Shown here in pieces: positions 25,495-32,646 of a stretch of 36,617 nucleotides of DNA; position 1 is the stretch's first letter, and each line of letters opens with the position of its first letter. The notes beneath the pieces were generated by a model. That model was not told the origin of the DNA. It made no database searches and saw only the letters and a program-made list of their open reading frames with translations. The DNA comes from JAVBLD01 sp031553705 (GTDB lineage Bacteria > Bacteroidota > Bacteroidia > Bacteroidales > Marinifilaceae): assembly GCA_031553705.1 (NCBI GenBank), contig JAVBLD010000035.1, forward strand, positions 1 to 36,617, in the 5' to 3' direction. A program made the translations under genes and the position numbers.

Positions 25495-25508
25495 CTCATT
25501 TTTATTCC

Positions 25509-26159
25509 TTAATTAAAAATATCTTCCCAGCAGTCAAAATGATAAAACGGATAATGTCCTCCCGCAATCTTTATAATCGGAGCCCTATCCTTCCACCAGT
25601 TCAATTGGTTTTCTACCGGAAAAATAATATCGTGTTCTGCCACATATACTTTATTCCATTGCAAGCTGTTGCGATATCTGGTAGAGTATTCTCTTACCGA
25701 TACGAGTTCTTCACATTGTGAAGCAAGTTCTCTGCCGGATTTATGTGCGATAAAGCGCAAATATCCGGATTGTTCGGAAAACATCCGCGAAAAGAATTTT
25801 TCTCTTCCCTGTTCATCCATTCCTTTTTCAGTTAACCGGTATACTGTCGGCGGTATCCCGTAACAGTTGTCAATAGGCCTTTCCGTTCCGTTCAAAGCAA
25901 TACAACCTGCCGGTTTTATTCCCAATAAAGGTACAATATTAGCCGCCGCCCATACCCCCATTGACCAGGCTATAATATACACTTCCTGATATAGTTCCAA
26001 GGTAAACGATTTGTCCCATTCCAAGTCCCGATAATCATATACAACCATCACGTCACAAAGAGCTGCCAAATGTGACACGACATTCGGATCCATCCCCCAT
26101 CCGTTAAAAAAAACCGCCACCACTCCCCCGCCTCGTTTAGTTACCCACCCTATTCGCAT
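25509..26159 (-). CDS. bioG: Pimeloyl-ACP methyl ester esterase, BioG type (DUF452)
   Basis: BioG removes the methyl group after pimeloyl-ACP is complete, the role played by BioH in E. coli. The 216 residues form an alpha/beta hydrolase. FFNGWGMDP near residue 17 is the DUF452 hallmark. The nucleophile Ser lies in AWSMGVWAA (about 76), Asp in AEHDIIFPVENQ (about 188) and His in GGHYPFYHF (about 207). The gene lies between bioF and bioC, as expected for this variant of the pathway. Confidence 0.88.
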   Translation of the reverse strand: MRIGWVTKRGGGVVAVFFNGWGMDPNVVSHLAALCDVMVVYDYRDLEWDKSFTLELYQEVYIIAWSMGVWAAANIVPLLGIKPAGCIALNGTERPIDNCYGIPPTVYRLTEKGMDEQGREKFFSRMFSEQSGYLRFIAHKSGRELASQCEELVSVREYSTRYRNSLQWNKVYVAEHDIIFPVENQLNWWKDRAPIIKIAGGHYPFYHFDCWEDIFN

Positions 26160-26201
26160 AGCATTTATTTCTTACAAGCTTTAAATAAGTATTATTACAT
26201 T

Positions 26202-27359
26202 TTATTCCAAACATGATATAAATTCAAACAGGCATTCATAGTCCTCTTCCGGAATTGCGGCATTTAATGAAAATCGGATTCGGGCCTGATCTTTCGGGAC
26301 AGTCGGATACCTTATCGGAAGAACAAAGAAACCATTATCCCGGAACAATTCGGAGAGCTCTATGCTATTTTCATTGGAACCGCATATCATCGGTACAATA
26401 TGGGAACACCCCTTTGTCTCAAATCCCTGCTCAACTAAACTTTCTCTCAGACGAGCCGATACGTCCGTCAATTTCATCCGTAACTGATAAAAATCCGGCA
26501 TTCGGTTTAGTACAAAACGGGTCCATGCAACATTTACCGGAGGTAATGCTGTTGAAAAAATCAAACTTCGCTGCGTATTCACTAAAAAATCTTTATAAAT
26601 CGCGTCACAAACCAAGAAAGCACCTATCGAAGCAAATGCTTTACCGAATGTTCCGACAATAAAATCAATCTCATCAATACAAGCTTGTTCCTCACAGTAT
26701 CCTAATCCGTTGGTACCTCTGACTCCGACAGCATGTGCTTCGTCCACATACAGGAAAGCATCAAACTCTTTTTTTATTTCACAAAGTTGCTGCAAATCGG
26801 CAAGGTCCCCATCCATGCTAAAGATCGATTCCGTTACAATAAAAACGTTCTCATATTTTTCTCTATGTTGCACCAGTATGCCTCGCAACTGATCGTAATC
26901 CAGGTGTCGGTGCCGGATCATTTCAGCTTCACTCAAGCCGAATCCGTCGATAAGACTGGCATGCACCAATTTATCGGCAATGATCAGATCCCGCTTTGAT
27001 GTCAATGCGGGAAGTATCCCTATGTTGGCATGATAGCCCGAATTAAATACCAGGGCAGCCTCTTTACCGTACAAATCGGCCAGATCATCTTCCAGCATAC
27101 CGTAATACTCATGGTTGCCTGAAAGCAAACGGGAAGATGCCGCACTATAAGCCAATGCCATAATATCCGTTTCGTTTCTGAACTCCTCTATCAGGCGAGG
27201 ATTGGACGACAAACCGAGGTAATCATTGGAAGAAAGATTTAACATCTCCCTCCCGTCGTCGTGAATCAGGAAACCATTGTGCTGGATACTTCTCAGATGC
27301 CGATAGTTTCCAGCCTCTCTGATCCGTTCTAATTTATTTATATATCTCTCCTTATTCAT
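26202..27359 (-). CDS. bioF: 8-amino-7-oxononanoate synthase
   Basis: A PLP enzyme that condenses pimeloyl thioester with alanine, first committed ring-assembly step of biotin. 385 residues from the ATG at 27359; a GTG two codons earlier is possible. Motifs are NLSSNDYLGLSSNPRLI near 40, YGKEAALVFNSGYHANIG, VDEAHAVGVRGTNGLG with the PLP Asp and His, and the catalytic Lys in GTFGKAFASIGAF (about 235). Normal family length. It lies 45 bases downstream of bioA. Confidence 0.94.
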   Translation of the reverse strand: MNKERYINKLERIREAGNYRHLRSIQHNGFLIHDDGREMLNLSSNDYLGLSSNPRLIEEFRNETDIMALAYSAASSRLLSGNHEYYGMLEDDLADLYGKEAALVFNSGYHANIGILPALTSKRDLIIADKLVHASLIDGFGLSEAEMIRHRHLDYDQLRGILVQHREKYENVFIVTESIFSMDGDLADLQQLCEIKKEFDAFLYVDEAHAVGVRGTNGLGYCEEQACIDEIDFIVGTFGKAFASIGAFLVCDAIYKDFLVNTQRSLIFSTALPPVNVAWTRFVLNRMPDFYQLRMKLTDVSARLRESLVEQGFETKGCSHIVPMICGSNENSIELSELFRDNGFFVLPIRYPTVPKDQARIRFSLNAAIPEEDYECLFEFISCLE

Positions 27360-27404
27360 ATACACAAATTTATATACAAATTACACGAATAATTATTTAC
27401 ATAC

Positions 27405-28718
27405 TTAATCTCTCATTTCATTTACGATCTTGAGCAGGCTCGATGTGAGCCGGTGTAGTTCTTCCGGTTTTATAATATACGGAGGCATGATATAGACCAG
27501 TTTACCGAATGGACGAACCCATATGCCCTCTTCTACAAACCGGGCTTGAAGTGTGGCCATACAAACCGGTTTTTTCATCTCAATAACACCTATCGCTCCG
27601 AGTACCCGAACATCAGCCACCTTCTCGTTCCGTAGGGCCGGCGCCAACTCATCCTTCAGTTGCCGTTCAATAAATCCGATCTGTGCAGAAAGATCATAAC
27701 TCAACAATAGGTCGATCGAGGCATTTGCAACGGCACAAGCCAGCGGGTTTCCCATAAAGGTGGGCCCATGCATAAATACCGACGGCTCCTTTGAGCAAAT
27801 CATTTCGGCAACTTTTTCTGTGGTTAAAGTAGCCGCAAAACTCATATAACCGCCGGTAAGTGCTTTTCCTACACACATAATATCCGGCCGGATACCGGCA
27901 TGTTCTACTGCCCACATTTTTCCGGTACGGCCAAAACCGGTAGCGATCTCGTCACATATTAACAGGATGCCGTATTGATCACACAATTCCCTCACTTGCC
28001 TCAGATAATCGGCAGAATAAAACCACATACCCCCGGCTCCCTGTACAATAGGTTCTATAATGACAGCGGCAATCTGATTTCGATGTTCCGTCAAACACGT
28101 TCTGAATTCATATATATCCTCTTCGCGGCACTCCTGTCTGAAACGGCATGCAGGGCGATTCACAAAATACTGTATCGGCAAATTTCCTTGAAATATGCTA
28201 TGCATACCGGTTACCGGATCACAGACCGACATCGCATTCCAGGTATCGCCATGATACCCACCGGCAATAGTCAGGAATTTCTTCCGTTGCGACCATCCGG
28301 CGGCATAACAATACTGCAAAGCTATTTTCATTGCTACTTCAACAGCCACGGAACCCGAGTCGGAAAAAAACACCTTGTCCAACCTTTCAGGTGCAATAGA
28401 CAATAACTTACCGGCCAACTCCATCGCCGGCCGATGTGTAAATCCTCCGAACATTACATGCGCCATCGTCCGAAGTTGTTGCTGCATTGCAGTGTTTAAT
28501 ACCGGGTGATTATATCCATGCACCGCACACCACCAGGAGGACATACCGTCTATCAATCTACGCCCGTCTTCCAACTCAATATAAACCCCCTCTGCTCGTT
28601 TTACCGGGTATACCGGCAACGGATCGGTCGTCGAAGTATAGGGATGCCAGATATGTTCCCGGTCGTACTTCAATAATGTTTCTATATCTGTATTAAATGG
28701 AATGTCTTCTTTTATCAT
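27405..28718 (-). CDS. bioA: Adenosylmethionine-8-amino-7-oxononanoate aminotransferase
   Basis: A class III PLP aminotransferase producing 7,8-diaminopelargonate with SAM as amino donor. 437 residues. N-terminal HIWHPYTST and DGMSSWWCAVHGYNHP are BioA hallmarks. GGYHGDTWNAMSVCDP follows, then LLICDEIATGFGRTGKM with the PLP Asp, and the Schiff-base Lys in CVGKALTGGYMSFA (about 282). It is a stand-alone BioA: there is no C-terminal or N-terminal dethiobiotin synthetase domain, unlike the BioAD fusions seen in some relatives. Confidence 0.95.
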   Translation of the reverse strand: MIKEDIPFNTDIETLLKYDREHIWHPYTSTTDPLPVYPVKRAEGVYIELEDGRRLIDGMSSWWCAVHGYNHPVLNTAMQQQLRTMAHVMFGGFTHRPAMELAGKLLSIAPERLDKVFFSDSGSVAVEVAMKIALQYCYAAGWSQRKKFLTIAGGYHGDTWNAMSVCDPVTGMHSIFQGNLPIQYFVNRPACRFRQECREEDIYEFRTCLTEHRNQIAAVIIEPIVQGAGGMWFYSADYLRQVRELCDQYGILLICDEIATGFGRTGKMWAVEHAGIRPDIMCVGKALTGGYMSFAATLTTEKVAEMICSKEPSVFMHGPTFMGNPLACAVANASIDLLLSYDLSAQIGFIERQLKDELAPALRNEKVADVRVLGAIGVIEMKKPVCMATLQARFVEEGIWVRPFGKLVYIMPPYIIKPEELHRLTSSLLKIVNEMRD

Positions 28719-28754
28719 ATCTTTCTAATAGGACTTTTAGACTAACTCTATGAA

Positions 28755-29714
28755 TCATATAATACTGAATCCTAATTTTTTAACCTTTTCTATATCTTCT
28801 ATCACTTTAGATCCTACAGTAGTCAATAAATCTCCGACAATGGCTGCATTAATACCGGCATGGATTGCCTCCGTCTCGATATGTCTTATCAGGGTACGTC
28901 CCCCGGCAAACCGGAGGTAAGCATCAGGATGAATAAAACGAAAAACAGCTATTGTCGACAATAGCTCGTCATCCGTTAACGGCAATGCATTTTCCAAAGG
29001 TGTACCCGGTATCGGATTCAATACATTGATTGGGATCGATTTTACGCCTATTTCCCTTAATACCAATGCTAAGTCTATTCGATCTTCGACCGTTTCTCCC
29101 ATTCCGATAATACCTCCGGAGCAAACTTCCATACCAACCTCCTGCGCTGTCTTGATCGTCGCAATCTTCTCTTCCATCGTATGAGTGGTACATAAGGTTG
29201 CGAAAAAGCAGGGTGAACTCTCCAAATTACAATGGTAGCGCGTTATGCCGGCCTCAACTAATTTAATGAAATCATTTTTTTGCAACAAACCCATTGAAGC
29301 ACATAGACGAATACCTGTCTGTTGCTTTATCTTTACGGCATATCCGCATAGCCTGTCTATATAAGACACCGGTAAAGCCCTACCACTGGTAACAAAAGAA
29401 AATTTACCCACCCCATAAGCCGCATAACGGTGAGCCAATTCCAAACAGCTTTTTTCATCGATCAGGTCATATTCTTCAATCGCTGTTTTAAACCGGCTTG
29501 ATTGCGCACACCATTTGCAATTCTCCGAACAGCGTCCGGAACGGGCATTCACAATCGAACAGGTATCGAACCCTTTTCCGACCCATCTGTCCCTGATCTC
29601 CCCCGCAGCTTGGTACAAAGCCTGTTTATCATCGTTATCGACTAATAGCATAGCTTCTTCACGGGTAATCTGTCCGCCGGATAAAACCCTCTTTTTTAAT
29701 TCATCAACAATCAT
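28755..29714 (-). CDS. bioB: Biotin synthase
   Basis: A radical SAM enzyme inserting sulfur into dethiobiotin. 319 residues, usual length. The 4Fe-4S motif is in RCSENCKWCAQSS (C-x3-C-x2-C, near residue 62). Other family elements are IVNARSGRCSENC, the GICASMGLL-like RLCASMGLLQK, YHCNLESSPCFF, MEVCSGGIIGMGE and PINVLNPIPGTPLE. The FAGGRTLIRH segment holds the Arg of the 2Fe-2S site. The start overlaps the preceding small gene by eleven bases, implying translational coupling. Confidence 0.95.
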   Translation of the reverse strand: MIVDELKKRVLSGGQITREEAMLLVDNDDKQALYQAAGEIRDRWVGKGFDTCSIVNARSGRCSENCKWCAQSSRFKTAIEEYDLIDEKSCLELAHRYAAYGVGKFSFVTSGRALPVSYIDRLCGYAVKIKQQTGIRLCASMGLLQKNDFIKLVEAGITRYHCNLESSPCFFATLCTTHTMEEKIATIKTAQEVGMEVCSGGIIGMGETVEDRIDLALVLREIGVKSIPINVLNPIPGTPLENALPLTDDELLSTIAVFRFIHPDAYLRFAGGRTLIRHIETEAIHAGINAAIVGDLLTTVGSKVIEDIEKVKKLGFSII

Positions 29715-30081
29715 ATCCTTTTTTCAATGACAAAGAAAAAGGGACGCATCCTATAAAATCAGATGTTCCCCTTCTATAAACAAGCAATGGTTCTCTATCT
29801 TCAATTTCGTCTCCACACACCTCTCCCATCAACATAACTGTTTTGTTATAAACGTTATGCCATCTTCTTTTTTGTAACAGCTCCGGTATATCATCGACAG
29901 TCGTCGTAACATCCAAAATTACACCATTATTTACCGATTTCAACAATGCGGTTTTACACATGCGGATAGATAAGGAAGAGATCCGTACCTCTTTACCGAT
30001 GGCAAAAAATAAAGCATATCCTTTTCTGCACCATCGTGAAAAATGTACTTTTATATTCGTTATGTAAATATTCGTTTTCAT
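29704..30081 (-). CDS. Small protein of unknown function, first gene of the biotin operon
   Basis: About 126 residues from the second of two adjacent ATG codons (MMKTNIY); a longer TTG start five codons upstream is less likely. I do not recognise it. The N-terminal half is basic and aromatic (HFSRWCRKGYALFFAIGKEV, then KTALLKSV). The centre is DIPELLQKRRWHNVYN, and the C-terminal third contains GDEIEDREPLLVYRR. No signal peptide or obvious membrane segment. It overlaps bioB by eleven bases in the same direction, so it is very likely expressed with the pathway. A regulator, a biotin-related accessory or an ancient neutral neighbour are all possible. Confidence 0.6.
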   Translation of the reverse strand: MKTNIYITNIKVHFSRWCRKGYALFFAIGKEVRISSLSIRMCKTALLKSVNNGVILDVTTTVDDIPELLQKRRWHNVYNKTVMLMGEVCGDEIEDREPLLVYRRGTSDFIGCVPFSLSLKKGYDC

Positions 30082-30389
30082 CATAAAGTGTGGCAAGTTA
30101 CTAAAAGTTTCAGGAAATGCGGGAATTTTTATTCTGGATTTTTGTTATTTTGAGATGACTTTACCATATCTCCTCATTGTCTCTAGGATCTGCTAAGTAA
30201 ATCAAAAATCATTTTGAAAATGAGTATTACCATTATTAACACTGGTAATTTATTGAAAGCTATGGTTCCAAATGACCCCATACCATCGCTTCGATGCAGG
30301 AAAAAACAAAACATAACCACACGATATTTTAGCTTTTTCGCCGTGTTTTGCCATAACCTGCTTTTTTCCAAAAGGTTTTATTTTAATTC

Positions 30390-30420
30390 CTTGTTTCCGG
30401 CAACAGAAATCGTAACTTTG
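30390..30420 (+). promoter_or_regulatory. queC promoter
   Basis: CTTG (30390-30393, three of four bases of -33) and TAACTTTG (30413-30420, exact -7) are separated by 19 bases. Transcription would begin near 30427, giving a leader of about 126 bases, long for this region. Confidence 0.55.
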
Positions 30421-30510
30421 TAAGTCAAAAGCGCGGTCATTTCCATATAGTAATTAATCACCTATGAAACCTTCACAAATAAACATCCACTAAAGAATAT
30501 GAATATTTTT

Positions 30511-30548
30511 GAGGGTTCTATATAACCACTAAAAAAGCAAATTATATA
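30511..30548 (+). promoter_or_regulatory. Candidate preQ1-I-like riboswitch in the queC leader
   Basis: The short segment GAGGGTTCTATATAACC, then CACT and AAAAAAG, resembles the class I preQ1 aptamer: G-rich 5' strand, UUC loop start, AACC, then an A-rich tail. The loop TATATAA (30519-30525) is exactly complementary to TTATATA (30542-30548), just four bases before the queC ATG, so an H-type pseudoknot can mask the start. P1 is imperfect (mismatch or bulged A), so the family match is suggestive only. A preQ1 switch controlling preQ0/preQ1 synthesis would be the expected logic. Confidence 0.4.
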
Positions 30549-30552
30549 CATA

Positions 30553-31218
30553 ATGAAAGCTATTGTTTTATTGTCCGGAGGGTTGGATTCCACTATAGTT
30601 CTTTATCTTGCGAAAAACCAGGGTTTTGATGAATTATATGCTATTACCTTTAAATATGGTCAAAAGCATAATAAAGAACTGGAAAGCGCTATAGCGATAG
30701 CCCACAGAGCAGGAGTTAAGGAACATAAGATTGTGGAACTGCCGCTGAATTTATGGCAAGGAAGCTCCCTGACCGATGATACGCTGGAGGTTGAAGCGGG
30801 AAATATTATCCGGACCGATATACCGGCGACTTACGTTCCGGCCCGTAACATGGTATTTCTTTCGGTGGCTGCATCCTACGCCGACGCTTTGGATATCCGT
30901 GATATCTTCATCGGAGTCAGTGAAGTGGATTATTCAGGCTATGTTGATTGTCGCGAAGAATTTATCAGAGCGATGGAGTATGCCATTAATATGGGTACGG
31001 TACTCGGGGCGGAGAAAAAACAGAAAATGACGGTTCACGCTCCGTTTATGCACATGAAAAAAGCAGATGAGGTAAGATTGGGTATTGAGTTAGGAGTCGA
31101 TTTCGGATTAACATGGACCTGCTACCGGGGCGATGAGTATCCATGCGGGGAGTGTGATAGCTGTCTGTTAAGGGCTAAAGCATTTGCGGAAGCCGGTATT
31201 ACGGACCCAGTAATATAA
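30553..31218 (+). CDS. queC: 7-cyano-7-deazaguanine (preQ0) synthase
   Basis: QueC converts 7-carboxy-7-deazaguanine to preQ0 using ATP and ammonia. 221 residues. The ATP PP-loop is VLLSGGLDSTIVL at the N-terminus. PATYVPARNMVFLSVAASYA near 95 and IGVSEVDYSGYVDCREEFI near 118 are family hallmarks. The zinc site is at the end: TWTCYRGDEYPCGECDSCLL, with all four Cys. It heads queC-queD-queE, spaced 22 and -4 bases, which together make preQ0 from GTP-derived dihydroneopterin triphosphate. Confidence 0.96.
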   Translation: MKAIVLLSGGLDSTIVLYLAKNQGFDELYAITFKYGQKHNKELESAIAIAHRAGVKEHKIVELPLNLWQGSSLTDDTLEVEAGNIIRTDIPATYVPARNMVFLSVAASYADALDIRDIFIGVSEVDYSGYVDCREEFIRAMEYAINMGTVLGAEKKQKMTVHAPFMHMKKADEVRLGIELGVDFGLTWTCYRGDEYPCGECDSCLLRAKAFAEAGITDPVI

Positions 31219-31240
31219 AAAAAATAAGGAAAAAAAAGAT

Positions 31241-31783
31241 ATGATTATTCGTAAATCATTTAAATTCGAAGGATCACATATTGTCCGGAATTGTTCTTCC
31301 AGACAATGCCGGGAGAATATTCACGGTCACTCTTACCTGGTTGAAGTATTTATCACTTCAGATAAACTTGATAACGGATATATGGTGATGGATTTTATCC
31401 GGTTAGACCAGGTAAAAGAGTGTATAGAGAGTTTTGACCATACCTATTCCTTATGGAATCAGGAAGATAGCGAATTTAAGAGCTTTGTCTACCGGTACAA
31501 CCGCCGGGTGGCGGAAATACCGGTATCTCCTTCTGCGGAGGGATATGCCTTGATGTTTTTATATATAATCGATCGTATCCTGCAAAATACCGACCGGATA
31601 AACGGCGAAGGTAATGTACAACTCTCGTCTGTCCGGGTACATGAAACGACCACCGGATATGCCGAGGCATTCCGGAATGACCTGAAATGGGTAAACTTTA
31701 TCCTGCGGGATATCCGTTTCTCCGAAGGAGTTATGGAAGATTGGAAAAACAGGGCGTGGTGGGAAAAATTAATTAAAATATGA
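31241..31783 (+). CDS. queD: 6-carboxy-5,6,7,8-tetrahydropterin synthase
   Basis: QueD converts dihydroneopterin triphosphate to 6-carboxytetrahydropterin, second step of queuosine precursor synthesis. The zinc ligands are His13 and the HGH pair His28/His30 (in NIHGHSYLVEV). Cys23 just before them is the likely catalytic nucleophile. DFIRLDQVKECIESFDHTYSL and the C-terminal VRVHETTTGYAEA complete the fold. At 180 residues it is longer than the usual 120-140, with an insertion near 80-105 (FKSFVYRYNRRVAEIPVSPS). The stop overlaps the queE start (ATGA). Confidence 0.92.
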   Translation: MIIRKSFKFEGSHIVRNCSSRQCRENIHGHSYLVEVFITSDKLDNGYMVMDFIRLDQVKECIESFDHTYSLWNQEDSEFKSFVYRYNRRVAEIPVSPSAEGYALMFLYIIDRILQNTDRINGEGNVQLSSVRVHETTTGYAEAFRNDLKWVNFILRDIRFSEGVMEDWKNRAWWEKLIKI

Positions 31784-32595
31784 TAACACTGGCAAAGGAG
31801 GGAATATTCCCTATTATAAAAGATAAAGACGGTCGCCTTCTATCCGATCCGCCCGCTACCGGATTCGACTTTCCGGGTACCGTACAGGGAGAAGGGAAAT
31901 GGGTAGGTACGCCTTCGTTATTCATCCGGATGGCTGGCTGTAATCTGCATTGCGCCTGGCGAACGGATTCCGGTATAATATCGGAATGCGATACGGCACA
32001 CGCAGCCTACCGGATAAAAGACAGTTTCCAGATATCTGCCGATGATATATGTGCTATTGTACGGCAAAATACCGAAAATATTGAGCACATTGTTATTACA
32101 GGAGGTGAACCTTTTATGTATATAAATAATCTTAAAGAATTGTGTTATAAATTAAAGCTCGAAGGCATTTATTACATTACCGTCGAAACCAACGCTACAA
32201 TATTTGATGAATATACGGCCGGATATATCGATTTTTTTAGTATGTCCCCCAAGCTGGCCAGTTCCGTTCCTCCGGCTCCTTATGCCCAAAAGCACAACTC
32301 ATTGCGGATTAATATTGCCAGTATCCAGTCTTTTATCAATCACGCCAGAGAGAATGAAAAAGAATTTCAAATCAAGTTCGTTTACGCATCTGAAAACGAT
32401 ATTCCGGAAATCCATTCTATCTTGTCCCAGCTGGAGGATTGGTTTGATGAAGATATCATACTTATGCCGCTTGGTAATTCTGCCAAAGAGATACGAAAGT
32501 ACGCCCCCAAAGCATTGGAACATTGTATTCGCAACGGTTGGCGATATGGAGACCGGCTTCACTTCTCTTTATTCGGAAATGCACAGGGAGTATAA
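31780..32595 (+). CDS. queE: 7-carboxy-7-deazaguanine synthase (radical SAM)
   Basis: QueE rearranges 6-carboxytetrahydropterin to 7-carboxy-7-deazaguanine. The N-terminus has the QueE substrate region FDFPGTVQGEGKWVGTPSLF. The cluster motif is unusual: GCNLHCAWRTDSGIISECDT gives C-x3-C-x11-C, instead of C-x3-C-x2-C, by an insertion before the last Cys. IVITGGEPFMY is the SAM-binding GGEP motif, and VETNAT and SMSPKLAS follow. 271 residues is somewhat long. Assignment is secure from the neighbours and the QGEG, GGEP and SPK motifs. Confidence 0.9.
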   Translation: MITLAKEGIFPIIKDKDGRLLSDPPATGFDFPGTVQGEGKWVGTPSLFIRMAGCNLHCAWRTDSGIISECDTAHAAYRIKDSFQISADDICAIVRQNTENIEHIVITGGEPFMYINNLKELCYKLKLEGIYYITVETNATIFDEYTAGYIDFFSMSPKLASSVPPAPYAQKHNSLRINIASIQSFINHARENEKEFQIKFVYASENDIPEIHSILSQLEDWFDEDIILMPLGNSAKEIRKYAPKALEHCIRNGWRYGDRLHFSLFGNAQGV

Positions 32596-32646
32596 AGGAA
32601 GGTAAGGTACAGGGCGAAAGGTGATTGATTGTCCGGTCAGTCATTT

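Larger units (their letters stand above)
30097..30552. promoter_or_regulatory. Divergent intergenic region between biotin and queuosine operons
   Basis: These 456 bases separate the two divergent operons. On the plus side are the queC promoter (30390-30420) and a preQ1-like pseudoknot (30511-30548). For the minus-strand biotin operon no clear TAnnTTTG element was found; GATTTTTG (complement of 30203-30210) is one base off. ATTACC (30226-30231) and GGTAAT (30244-30249) form an inverted repeat with a 12-base spacer that could be an operator. It is not a match to the known BirA operator. A minus-strand 62-codon open frame at 30183-30371 has only a TTG start and is not accepted. Confidence 0.5.

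Noticed and set aside
30226..30249. The ATTACC/GGTAAT inverted repeat as a BirA biotin operator.
   Set aside because: The half-sites do not match the known BirA operator pattern, and the site lies about 145 bases from the first gene without a recognisable promoter.
30183..30371. A 62-codon minus-strand frame with a hydrophobic C-terminus upstream of the biotin operon.
   Set aside because: It has only a TTG start, no promoter and no recognised homology; it could be checked in relatives but cannot be supported here.
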